Made by a program: the position numbers and the translations under genes
Part shown: in pieces, positions 7,038-14,023 of the stretch
Position numbering within the stretch: position 1 is the first letter of the stretch
Layout of the letters: every line of letters starts with the position of its first letter
Assembly: GCA_016710435.1 (NCBI GenBank)
Contig: JADJVV010000045.1
Location: forward strand, 1 to 31,871
Reading direction: 5' to 3'
DNA: 31,871 bases
From: Hyphomicrobiales bacterium
GTDB lineage: Bacteria; Pseudomonadota; Alphaproteobacteria; Rhizobiales; Aestuariivirgaceae
The notes under the pieces: generated by a model
The model's database searches: none
Told to the model about the DNA's origin: nothing
What the model saw: the letters and a program-made list of their open reading frames with translations, nothing else

Positions 7038-8693
7038 CTACTCAGATAGTATAGCAGACCTGACTCGTGCGACGGCGATGTCGAAGTAGCCGTGCTCCAT
7101 GTCGTTGTCGACGCCCACGAAGCCGAAGCCCTCCTTGAGCGCGGCCTTGCCGGTTGACCCGGAACCCATGAAGGGGTCGAGCACCGTGCCGCCGGGCGGC
7201 GTGACGAGTCGGCAGAGGTAGCGCATGAGTTCGGTCGGTTTCACGGTGGGGTGGGCGTTCTGGGTCTGCGTGCGCGAACGATCATCCCCAACAAGCGCCG
7301 GACCTGCGTTCGCCCGCATGCCTTGTGTTGTTTTAGTCTCAAGCGCCTCGCAGCCCTCGTTCCGATCCTTCTTGCTACACTTCGGCGAATAGAAAAACCG
7401 TGCGGCGCTGCCCTTGCCGGCGTCGTGCGGCGTCCGTGGCCCGCCGAAGTATTCGCTCTTGCCCGAGCCAACCACGCCGTCGCCGTACCCAGTGATCTTG
7501 ACCTGTGGCAGCGATCCGCCGGATCCGTTGCTGTCGGGGAACAGGGCCAGCACTTCATCGCTGCCGTCGTGGATCAGGTTGGCGGGCCAGCGACCTAGTG
7601 TTGATCCTGTGCTGTACTCTTCCTGTAGAGGTTGAATCTCTCCTATCATCCCTGTCATGTAGGAGGAGGAGGAGGAGTTGTGCCGAGTCGTAGTATCAAT
7701 GCCCTCAACCCGACACCCATCAATGTTGATCGCCCCCGTACCAAACTGCTGCACGTTCGCCGCAACCGTGCCGATCAATGGCTTGCGAGCAACAATGACA
7801 GGCTCGTAGGCGGGCTTAAGACTTGTGCCGAACCCCTCATACTCTTTCTTGAGTTTGCCACATCGCGAGCAGCAGCCACTGTTTCGTAGTGCTCGTCCAT
7901 CCAGTGCTCCAGATGCGTCGCATAAATTTTCAAATTGGGCGGCGCGTTGTTCGCCCGATTCAGATCCCTGTGGTGAACTTCCTCCTCGTCCGTCAGCGAG
8001 CGCCCAAGCATTTTCTCCGCAACCAGAATGTGCTCCAACACATACCCGTTCTGGCGCGCTCTCGGGTGTTCCGGCATCCTCACCATCACATACCCCTTCT
8101 CTGGCTCGATGTAGCGACCCCCTTTCCATGCGGGGTTGTTCGCCCCCGCCAACTTTTGGTTCGGGCCTCGCGGCCCACAGGAGCGGTTCGGCTTCGCTTT
8201 GAATTGGCAGGCATGACTGCAATACTTGTTCACGTTCGTTCGCAGCAAGTTTGGGCGCCGATAAATCGCCTTGCCGCAGCAATCGCACATCGTATTCGGA
8301 ATTCGGTTTGTCATGGGTTGATTGTAGGGCATTTCCACTGCAAGCACAAGTACCTGCTCGCGCAAGATTGTATGATTTTGGCATCCCGCTGCCGTACACC
8401 CACATGATTGTGTCCCTGATCTCCCAGCCGGCGTCCTCGATTGCCGCCATCAGGCGGTGGAACGTGCGGGTGCCGCCGAACGCCAGCAGGTGCGCGCCCG
8501 GCTTGGCGACGCGCAGCGCCTCGACCCAGAACTCCTTGCCCGGTACGCCGTGATCCCACCCCTTGCCCATGAACCCGAGGCCATAGGGCGGGTCGCACAC
8601 GATGGCGTCGATGCTATTCTCGTCCAGCAACCGCATAGCTTCGCGACAGTCGCCATTGATGAGAGTCGCCAGCCCTACTTCCTCGATTCTCAT
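7038..8693 (-). CDS. DNA methyltransferase (N6-adenine/N4-cytosine type) with a 175-residue insert
   Basis: The enzyme would transfer methyl from S-adenosylmethionine to an adenine N6 or cytosine N4 in DNA, probably to protect phage DNA. The catalytic motif DPPY is at residues 34-37 (IVCDPPYGLGFMGKGWD). The AdoMet-binding end, VLDPFMGSGSTGKAAL, lies at 504-519 after HPTVKPTELMRYL, so motif order is IV then I. Start ATG 8693 overlaps the primase stop (ATGA). Residues about 109-285 interrupt the link between VYGSGMPKS and GFGTSLKPAYEPVIVARKP. The interruption contains CxC and CCxxC clusters and overlaps an HNH ORF in another frame. A run of five serines (340-344) comes from a TCC repeat. The total of 551 aa is long for the family; without the insert it would be about 375. 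Confidence 0.85.
   Translation of the reverse strand: MRIEEVGLATLINGDCREAMRLLDENSIDAIVCDPPYGLGFMGKGWDHGVPGKEFWVEALRVAKPGAHLLAFGGTRTFHRLMAAIEDAGWEIRDTIMWVYGSGMPKSYNLARAGTCACSGNALQSTHDKPNSEYDVRLLRQGDLSAPKLAANEREQVLQSCLPIQSEAEPLLWAARPEPKVGGGEQPRMERGSLHRAREGVCDGEDAGTPESAPERVCVGAHSGCGENAWALADGRGGSSPQGSESGEQRAAQFENLCDASGALDGRALRNSGCCSRCGKLKKEYEGFGTSLKPAYEPVIVARKPLIGTVAANVQQFGTGAINIDGCRVEGIDTTTRHNSSSSSYMTGMIGEIQPLQEEYSTGSTLGRWPANLIHDGSDEVLALFPDSNGSGGSLPQVKITGYGDGVVGSGKSEYFGGPRTPHDAGKGSAARFFYSPKCSKKDRNEGCEALETKTTQGMRANAGPALVGDDRSRTQTQNAHPTVKPTELMRYLCRLVTPPGGTVLDPFMGSGSTGKAALKEGFGFVGVDNDMEHGYFDIAVARVRSAILSE
7775..8314 (-). CDS. HNH endonuclease encoded in a second frame inside the methyltransferase gene
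   Basis: This ORF is shifted +1 relative to the methyltransferase frame on the same strand. I start at ATG 8314 (MTNRIPNTMCDCCGKAIYRR); ATGs at 8332 and 8365 are in frame. It has zinc-binding CDCCG and YCSHAC pairs, a GANNPAWKGG linker, a GYVMVRMPEHPRARQNGYVL segment, and a full HNH core with VLEHILVAEKMLGR, EEEVHHRDLNRANNAPPNL and THLEHWMDEH. This order is that of phage HNH homing nucleases. Its last 21 or so codons run past the insert into ancestral methyltransferase sequence. It probably nicks or cuts DNA to spread the insert. The conservation of the HNH core makes a chance ORF unlikely. Confidence 0.8.
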   Translation of the reverse strand: MTNRIPNTMCDCCGKAIYRRPNLLRTNVNKYCSHACQFKAKPNRSCGPRGPNQKLAGANNPAWKGGRYIEPEKGYVMVRMPEHPRARQNGYVLEHILVAEKMLGRSLTDEEEVHHRDLNRANNAPPNLKIYATHLEHWMDEHYETVAAARDVANSRKSMRGSAQVLSPPTSLSLLLASH

Positions 8694-11512
8694 ACCACCA
8701 CCCCAGACATCTCGGCGTGCTCCATGTTGACGACCCAGCACGTCGTCGGCCCGCTGGCGTAGTTGGTGCCGGCGCCCAACGTCTTGCCGGCGCGCGGGTG
8801 CAGGATGACGCCGCTGCGGATCAGTTCGGCCTCGATGTCGGCGAAGCCGAAGTGCTTCTTGTCGAGGTAGAACTTGATGCGCTTGCGGCTGATCCACAAC
8901 GTCTTGATGGCGGGCTCGTAGCGCTGGCTGATCTCGTGGTAGGGCTTGTCCTGAACGGCCGCCAGGCCAGCGTTCATGGTGTTCACCACCAGGCGCTCGC
9001 CGACGTGCTCGTCCAGGAAGTTGGCCAGGATGGAGACGGGCCCGACCTTGTTGTCGTCCATGGTGCCGCGCATGCGGTTGAGTTCCCGCATGAGCCACGG
9101 CCGGATGCGGCCCGGATCGAAGTCGATGACGCCGGCCTCGCGCGCCAGCTCGCCGCCGTAGAGCACCAGCGACGTCACCCACGTCCAGAAGCGTTCCTTG
9201 CCGGCCATGTCAAACTCTTCCTTCTCTTCGGCGCCGACCTCCGCCAGCCTGGCGCGGATCCTGTCGCGGTTCTCGACAAGGTGCTGGATGTACGCCGGCC
9301 CGGCGACGCCGTAGTGCTCGCGCAGCACGTTGGGGACGATGTCGGCGATCGGCCCGAACGCGTCCACGCGCGGGAACCGGAACTCGAACAGCCGCAGGCT
9401 CTCGGCCTCGGCGTTCTGGTTCTCCAGCAGCAGCTTGGATTGCAGCGAGTTGTTGGTCGACATGACGAGCAGCGTCACCCACTCGGCGCCGGGCCGCAGC
9501 GTGTAGTCGGCGCGCATCGACGACCTGTTCTTGCCGGTGGGTATCGAGTACACGAGGTCGCGCAGCGGCTCCGGCTTGATGGTCGTAGCCTCGTCCATGT
9601 ACACCGGCAGGTTGTAGTGGGCGCCCAGGCGCTGCATGCGGGCCAGGTCGGTGTCGTTGCGGCCCACCCACGAGCCCTTCGGGCTGCCGTAGACGGAGCA
9701 CATGAACTCCGCCATGGTGCTCTTGCCGACGCCCGACTCGCCGAGCGCGTTGACCGTGCAGCCCTGCCAGTTGGCGAGCTTCAGCAGCGGCGCCGCGAAG
9801 GCGAGCAGCAGCATGAAGGCGTGGGGCTCGAACCCCGGCGTGTCGAATACCTCGGTCAGCGTGCGCCACACGGCGAGGTCGCCGCGCGAGTGGAAGGGCT
9901 TCAGGAACGCCTCCATGCCGTGGCTGAAGCCAGCCTGCACGACCTCGCCGCGCTTGTAGAGCTTGTCGCCGAGCACGAACTCGGTGTCGTCGCGCTTCCA
10001 TCCCTGACACTTAAACAATTGACGTAGCTTTGTTTGACTCTTCAGGCGTCTGATATAGGCGTCGCCGTACATATTGAATTTTCCCTTGATGAGCGGCTGG
10101 ATGTGGTTGTCGCGCAGCGATACCTCGAATTCCGCCGGCTTGGCCAGTAGTGATGACCTCATGACACACTCCTTCCAACCTTCGTTGGGCAGCCAGTGCC
10201 GCCACCGCATGGTCTCGTAGCCAAGCTGTTCGTCATAGGCGAGTTCAACGGGGAAGCAGTCGAACTCGTAGATGAGATGCGTGACGCCGTCCTGCTCCAC
10301 GTAGATGCCGCCGTCGAACTTGCCCGCCGTCTTGGGCTCCCCGCGAGTGAAGCCCTCGGGTGGTGCCGGTAGCGTGACGGCAGTGGTAACGTTGGCGATC
10401 TTCACCTGGATCACCGGTGCCGGCGCGCTGGCGACCTGGGTGCCCAACTGGGCCGGCGAACTGATCTTGCCGCGGAACGCGCAGCCGTCGCACCCGCCGG
10501 GGTTGCGACTCTCGAACGTTGTGCAGAGCGGCGGGCCAATAGACTGCTCCCGTATCTGCGCGATCTTCTTGTCTACGAACCCCGACGCCCGATTGTAATG
10601 CGGGTTCTTACTTGCCCACTGGTGGATCAGCTCGTCGCCTTCTATCGAATTCACCAACAGTTGTACCGCGGTGTAGAACTGTGGCTCCGTTAGTCCGGCA
10701 GCATTATCACGCACTACACGGACTTGCGCGCAGCGATCAGCTACCTTGGTACCCGAGCACGGCGGGAAGGAGTTTTTGACGGCGAAGGCTTGGTTGAGCG
10801 TTTCGGTCCGGGCTTCGACTTGCCTCGGCCCTTCGGGAGGCTTGACTCCGACAGCAGCGAGCGCATCAGCGACACATCGTTGGAAAACCGCGAAAGCGAC
10901 AGGAACAGCGTCGGCAATAAGCTCAACGGGTCGCGGTGCGGTGGGAACCTTACGGTTATGGGTTCCGACAGGCCGCAGGACACGCGCAAGGTCACTGGTA
11001 CAGGCTGGGTCGGCGCGGAATTTGTGGTGCGCGCAGAGGGCTTTGAGGCTTTCCGCAGTTTGTTTCCAGGCTTCAGGTTGGATGTGATTTTCGAGGCTCC
11101 AATATATGTGGACGCCGCCGCCGCTGGATAATACCATTGGCATAGGCAGGTGGGTTGCCGCACAGAACAGCAACAGTTGTTCGCAGGCTTCTTCCTGCGA
11201 CGCGAACTTCTTTGGGTTGCCGGCGTCGACATCGAGGTCCATGAAGAACGAACGCAACGCCCGGACGTTCTTGTGCGTGCGGACCTGGTGCCAGACAGAG
11301 CCATCAGGCTTGACGGTGTCGACGCTGCGCTCGCGGTAGGCAGCTACTGCCATGTAGGCGTGTACGCCGGCGGCGTCGTAGGCGTGCACCTGTTGCGCCA
11401 GTTCCTCGATCGAGTCGCAGACCTGGTTCTTGAATTTGCCGTTGATCAGCCTGGCGGCGACGTACAGGCCCTGTACCGGCAGGATGCGGCGCAGGAATTC
11501 AATCGTGTCCAT
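8690..11512 (-). CDS. Fused archaeo-eukaryotic-type primase and DUF927-type helicase, 940 aa
   Basis: Residues 1-200 form an AEP primase domain: MDLDVD (metal-binding acids D92, D94), SSGGGVHIYWSL (129-140, catalytic His135) and LARVLRPVGTHNRK (175-188). Cys330, 341 and 344 (LCTTFE, GGCDGC) form a zinc-binding-like cluster. Residues about 480-880 are an ATPase of the DUF927 kind: Walker A GESGVGKS (591-598), Walker B VYMDEAT (637-643) and a MSTN sensor (684-687). It would unwind DNA and lay primers at the phage fork. The frame is intact despite its length. The start ATG 11512 overlaps the end of the membrane-protein gene, and the stop overlaps the methyltransferase start. Confidence 0.88.
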   Translation of the reverse strand: MDTIEFLRRILPVQGLYVAARLINGKFKNQVCDSIEELAQQVHAYDAAGVHAYMAVAAYRERSVDTVKPDGSVWHQVRTHKNVRALRSFFMDLDVDAGNPKKFASQEEACEQLLLFCAATHLPMPMVLSSGGGVHIYWSLENHIQPEAWKQTAESLKALCAHHKFRADPACTSDLARVLRPVGTHNRKVPTAPRPVELIADAVPVAFAVFQRCVADALAAVGVKPPEGPRQVEARTETLNQAFAVKNSFPPCSGTKVADRCAQVRVVRDNAAGLTEPQFYTAVQLLVNSIEGDELIHQWASKNPHYNRASGFVDKKIAQIREQSIGPPLCTTFESRNPGGCDGCAFRGKISSPAQLGTQVASAPAPVIQVKIANVTTAVTLPAPPEGFTRGEPKTAGKFDGGIYVEQDGVTHLIYEFDCFPVELAYDEQLGYETMRWRHWLPNEGWKECVMRSSLLAKPAEFEVSLRDNHIQPLIKGKFNMYGDAYIRRLKSQTKLRQLFKCQGWKRDDTEFVLGDKLYKRGEVVQAGFSHGMEAFLKPFHSRGDLAVWRTLTEVFDTPGFEPHAFMLLLAFAAPLLKLANWQGCTVNALGESGVGKSTMAEFMCSVYGSPKGSWVGRNDTDLARMQRLGAHYNLPVYMDEATTIKPEPLRDLVYSIPTGKNRSSMRADYTLRPGAEWVTLLVMSTNNSLQSKLLLENQNAEAESLRLFEFRFPRVDAFGPIADIVPNVLREHYGVAGPAYIQHLVENRDRIRARLAEVGAEEKEEFDMAGKERFWTWVTSLVLYGGELAREAGVIDFDPGRIRPWLMRELNRMRGTMDDNKVGPVSILANFLDEHVGERLVVNTMNAGLAAVQDKPYHEISQRYEPAIKTLWISRKRIKFYLDKKHFGFADIEAELIRSGVILHPRAGKTLGAGTNYASGPTTCWVVNMEHAEMSGVVV

Positions 11513-11756
11513 GGAGTCGCCCGGCGAGTTTCATGGCGGCGGCGTGCAGCCTGGCGTTGAACCAGCGGCGAATGGCATAGGATCTGACGACGCTGACCGC
11601 GGTGTAGATGAGGCCGATGTAGACGTTCGTCGCCACGGTCAGCGACGTGAAGCCGAATGCCGGCAGGATCAGCAGGTTGGCGACGAAGTTGATGCCGAAC
11701 CCGATCAGCACGTTGACCCAGGACTCGATGAATGATCCAAGTCTTGTCTGGTTCAT
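11499..11756 (-). CDS. Small phage membrane protein (DUF7220-like), 85 aa
   Basis: The sequence begins MNQTRLGSFIESWVNVLIGF and has two membrane segments (NVLIGFGINFVANLLILPAF and VYIGLIYTAVSVVRSYAI), followed by a basic RRWFNARLH motif. This matches, from memory, a widespread family of phage and plasmid membrane proteins (DUF7220) of unknown function, often placed among replication genes. Its ATG overlaps the cytosine methyltransferase stop (ATGA) and its end overlaps the primase-helicase start by 14 bases, so the three genes are probably translated together. Confidence 0.75.
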   Translation of the reverse strand: MNQTRLGSFIESWVNVLIGFGINFVANLLILPAFGFTSLTVATNVYIGLIYTAVSVVRSYAIRRWFNARLHAAAMKLAGRLHGHD

Positions 11757-13711
11757 GGCTCATCACCCAGCAACCAGTCGACGAGCTGAATCCGCTCGCC
11801 GATCCAGCGCATGACCGGCACCGCCATCGAGTTACCGAGCGCCTTGTAGCGCGGCCCGTCGGCGGCCGGCTTGCCGTGCGTGAATGGGATCAGTGTGTAG
11901 GGTGTTTCTAGGTCAAGCAGGAGCGAGAAACGCTCGGGAAGCGTTTCGTTTGGAATGCACCCACTTATGGCAGCCAGTACAGAGCAGAGCGAGGTTGCTA
12001 CTGGCGAGATGCAGATCGGGGCGAGCGACCCAAGTGTGGATGTGGTGAACTTCCCCAGTGATGCAGCGTTCGTTGCACCGCTGGCAAATGCCGCGTTCTC
12101 GTTTCCAAATCGAGTGGCATTTTTTGCGCCATCTCGTGCTTGCGTAGAAAGCCTGATGTTCTGTAGTGATTCCGCCTTTCCAGTTCTGATTGCCAGCGCC
12201 AGATCGCGCAAGTGCGGTGCAAGCGCGGCTGCAATACCGGCGGCTTGCGTAGACGGGGGATACCTGTTTGATTCGGCCACACTGCTCGCAGACCACATCA
12301 ACTTTCCGTGACTGCGTATTTCGTGAAGCAAGTCCGCGGAGGATGTACGCACACTCAGGGCTGCAAGCGGTTCGCGGTCTGCTCGGTACATGCTGGAAAT
12401 GTTTTCCACAATGTTTGCATTCTGCGGATACCGTTGCGCGTCGACAGGCGAGGCATTGCTTGGCCACCTGAGACATGACAGCGCCACAGTGACAGTGTTG
12501 TTTTGAGGGTCTGTGCATGCTTCTACTGTAACGCGTTCCCGTATAGATGGAAAGCCTTGTAGTAACTCGCACTCGCGGGGCGTGAGGCGGCGGACTTGCA
12601 TGTGGTTCAGTACATGCGCCTTGTCGCCTCCTCCTCCTGATGCCCGCAGTGCAGATGGCACGTCGCTCAGTTCGGCAGTGCCGCCGCCTTCTCTACCCCG
12701 TAGCGCAACTGCCACCGCCTGATGCCCGCCGCCGTTCTGATGCGAGTTGCTGTGGCCCATGCTGCGCATCGTCGAGGCGATCTCACCCACGCCGAAGCCA
12801 TTCTGTCCAGAGGCTTTGCAGTCGAAGGCGATAGGTACCAATGGCGTGCCCCGCCCCGTGCCATCCTCGCTCGCATCAAAGCCCTCGCCGCGCAGCGCGT
12901 GGGCAGTATCAGGAACCAGCACGGCCGGGAACCTGTTCTTCTCTGGCATCGTCTGGCCTTTTTGCAGCACCGCATCCAGGGTTTGTGCAGTCTGGCCGCC
13001 GTCCCACCATGATCCGACCAGTGCTTCGCACCCGTGTCCTAAGTCGGCCCCTGATTTGAGAAGGGGGCTTGAGGAGGAGGAGGAGTAGCTTCCGATTCCA
13101 CCACACTCGAAAGTGCGCGTTCCAGTTGCGGCGGCAACGCCTTCCCTCTTTTCTCGGCGCGGCGCAGGATGCCTCTGCAAGCTGTGGCGCTCAAAAAGAA
13201 CCGCGGCGGCACGGCGCCAGTCTCCAAAATGTCCGACAACGAACACGCGACGGCGTCGCTGCGGAACTCCAAAGAACTGTGCGTCCAGGACTCGGTAGGC
13301 CCACCCATACCCGAGTTGGCCCAGCGCCCCGAGGAAGGTACCAAAATCCCGTCCTGATCCGCTGGACAGCACGCCGGGGACGTTTTCCCAGACAAGCCAT
13401 TCAGGCTGGTATCTGTCCGCAATAGCGAGATAGGTGAGCATGAGGTCGCCACGAGGATCAGCCAGTCCTTTTCGGAGTCCGGCAACGCTGAAGCTCTGGC
13501 AGGGGGTGCCGCCGACGAGGATGTTGGGTTCATAGTTACTCCATTGAGACGCGAGAGTCATGTCGCCGAGGTTCTGCACCGTCGGGTAATGATGGGCGAG
13601 CACCGCCGCCGGGAACTTGTCTGTCTCGGAGAACGCGACCGCCTCGAACCCAAGCGGTGACCATGCCGCCGTCGCGGCCTCGATGCCGCTACACACGCTG
13701 AGATATCGCAC
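11753..13711 (-). CDS. dcm: DNA (cytosine-5) methyltransferase with a roughly 213-residue insert, 652 aa
   Basis: The enzyme methylates C5 of cytosine using S-adenosylmethionine. Motif I is LSVCSGIEAATAAW (4-17). Motif IV is GGTPCQSFSVAG (67-78) with nucleophile Cys71. ENVPGVL (109-115) is motif VI and QRRRRVFVVG (151-160) is motif VIII. The target recognition region is long and ends before RRLTPRECELLQGFP (374-388, motif IX). Motif X, RYKALGNSMAVPVMRWIG (621-638), comes only after residues about 391-603, which interrupt the usual direct link between LQGFP and the YTLIP/GKPAADGPRYKALGNS segment. That interruption overlaps an HNH ORF in another frame. Poly-Ser (209-215) and poly-Gly runs are present. 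The frame is intact. Confidence 0.88.
   Translation of the reverse strand: MRYLSVCSGIEAATAAWSPLGFEAVAFSETDKFPAAVLAHHYPTVQNLGDMTLASQWSNYEPNILVGGTPCQSFSVAGLRKGLADPRGDLMLTYLAIADRYQPEWLVWENVPGVLSSGSGRDFGTFLGALGQLGYGWAYRVLDAQFFGVPQRRRRVFVVGHFGDWRRAAAVLFERHSLQRHPAPRREKREGVAAATGTRTFECGGIGSYSSSSSSPLLKSGADLGHGCEALVGSWWDGGQTAQTLDAVLQKGQTMPEKNRFPAVLVPDTAHALRGEGFDASEDGTGRGTPLVPIAFDCKASGQNGFGVGEIASTMRSMGHSNSHQNGGGHQAVAVALRGREGGGTAELSDVPSALRASGGGGDKAHVLNHMQVRRLTPRECELLQGFPSIRERVTVEACTDPQNNTVTVALSCLRWPSNASPVDAQRYPQNANIVENISSMYRADREPLAALSVRTSSADLLHEIRSHGKLMWSASSVAESNRYPPSTQAAGIAAALAPHLRDLALAIRTGKAESLQNIRLSTQARDGAKNATRFGNENAAFASGATNAASLGKFTTSTLGSLAPICISPVATSLCSVLAAISGCIPNETLPERFSLLLDLETPYTLIPFTHGKPAADGPRYKALGNSMAVPVMRWIGERIQLVDWLLGDEP
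11913..12518 (-). CDS. HNH endonuclease encoded in a second frame inside the cytosine methyltransferase gene
   Basis: Read in the +2 (-1) frame relative to the host gene. I start at ATG 12518 (MHRPSKQHCHCGAVMSQVAK); ATG 12572 is in frame but lies in host sequence. Four zinc-binding pairs occur (CHCG, CLAC, CKHCG, CEQCG with later YCSRAC), then GAGNQNWKGG and an HNH core with FYASTRWRKKCHSIWKRERG, CQRCNERC, EVHHIHTW and LALLCTGCHKWVHSK. The 201-aa ORF fits almost exactly within the methyltransferase insert (about 11903-12541), leaving only 10-25 bases on each side. It probably acts as a homing nuclease that cuts methyltransferase genes lacking the insert. Confidence 0.82.
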   Translation of the reverse strand: MHRPSKQHCHCGAVMSQVAKQCLACRRATVSAECKHCGKHFQHVPSRPRTACSPECAYILRGLASRNTQSRKVDVVCEQCGRIKQVSPVYASRRYCSRACTALARSGAGNQNWKGGITTEHQAFYASTRWRKKCHSIWKRERGICQRCNERCITGEVHHIHTWVARPDLHLASSNLALLCTGCHKWVHSKRNASRAFLAPA

Positions 13712-13738
13712 CCCTACCCCCTCCGGTTACCGCGCCTC

Positions 13739-14023
13739 CTACTGCTGAATGGGGGCGGGCCTAAGTCCTTGCAGCCGGGCAGCCATCATGGCCACCCGCT
13801 CGCGCCTGACGCCCTTGTCCATCGCCTCGAACGGCAGTAGCTGCCGCTCGACGGCGACGACGAGCGCCTTGGTTATCGCCTCAGCCTGTCGGGCCAGCAG
13901 GCTGCCGACCCGCGGCAATCCGCCAGTAGACCACGTGTGGACGGTCTGTCGGCTGACGCCGTACATCTGCGCGAGTTCGATCTTCGTGAGACCGGAGTCG
14001 CGCAGCACGCGGGCGAAGTCCAT
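13739..14023 (-). CDS. Helix-turn-helix DNA-binding protein (Cro/XRE-like), 94 aa
   Basis: The N-terminal helix-turn-helix reads LRDSGLTKIELAQMYGVSRQ, then TVHTWSTGGLPRVGSLLARQ: a scanning helix, turn and recognition helix (SRQTVHTW) like phage Cro/CI-type regulators. A helical C-terminal half may support dimerisation. ATG 14023 overlaps the preceding stop (TGATG); a GTG one codon earlier is possible. It would bind operator DNA and set the timing of a transcript, but no operator was identified. It is the only obvious transcription regulator in the window. Confidence 0.7.
   Translation of the reverse strand: MDFARVLRDSGLTKIELAQMYGVSRQTVHTWSTGGLPRVGSLLARQAEAITKALVVAVERQLLPFEAMDKGVRRERVAMMAARLQGLRPAPIQQ

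Noticed and set aside
7038..9182. Extended methyltransferase ORF starting at 9182
   Set aside because: Codons upstream of 8693 are a shifted reading of the primase-helicase gene. The ATG at 8693 has the ATGA overlap and begins the methyltransferase homology.
8717..10027. 436-codon open frame on the + strand
   Set aside because: It is antisense to the primase-helicase, with Arg/Ala/Val-biased composition typical of a shadow frame in GC-rich DNA and no recognisable motif.
7775..12541. Group I or II introns as the explanation for the two HNH inserts
   Set aside because: The inserts are barely larger than the HNH ORFs and the host frame stays open throughout, leaving no space for a ribozyme core. 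Not formally excluded without RNA data.
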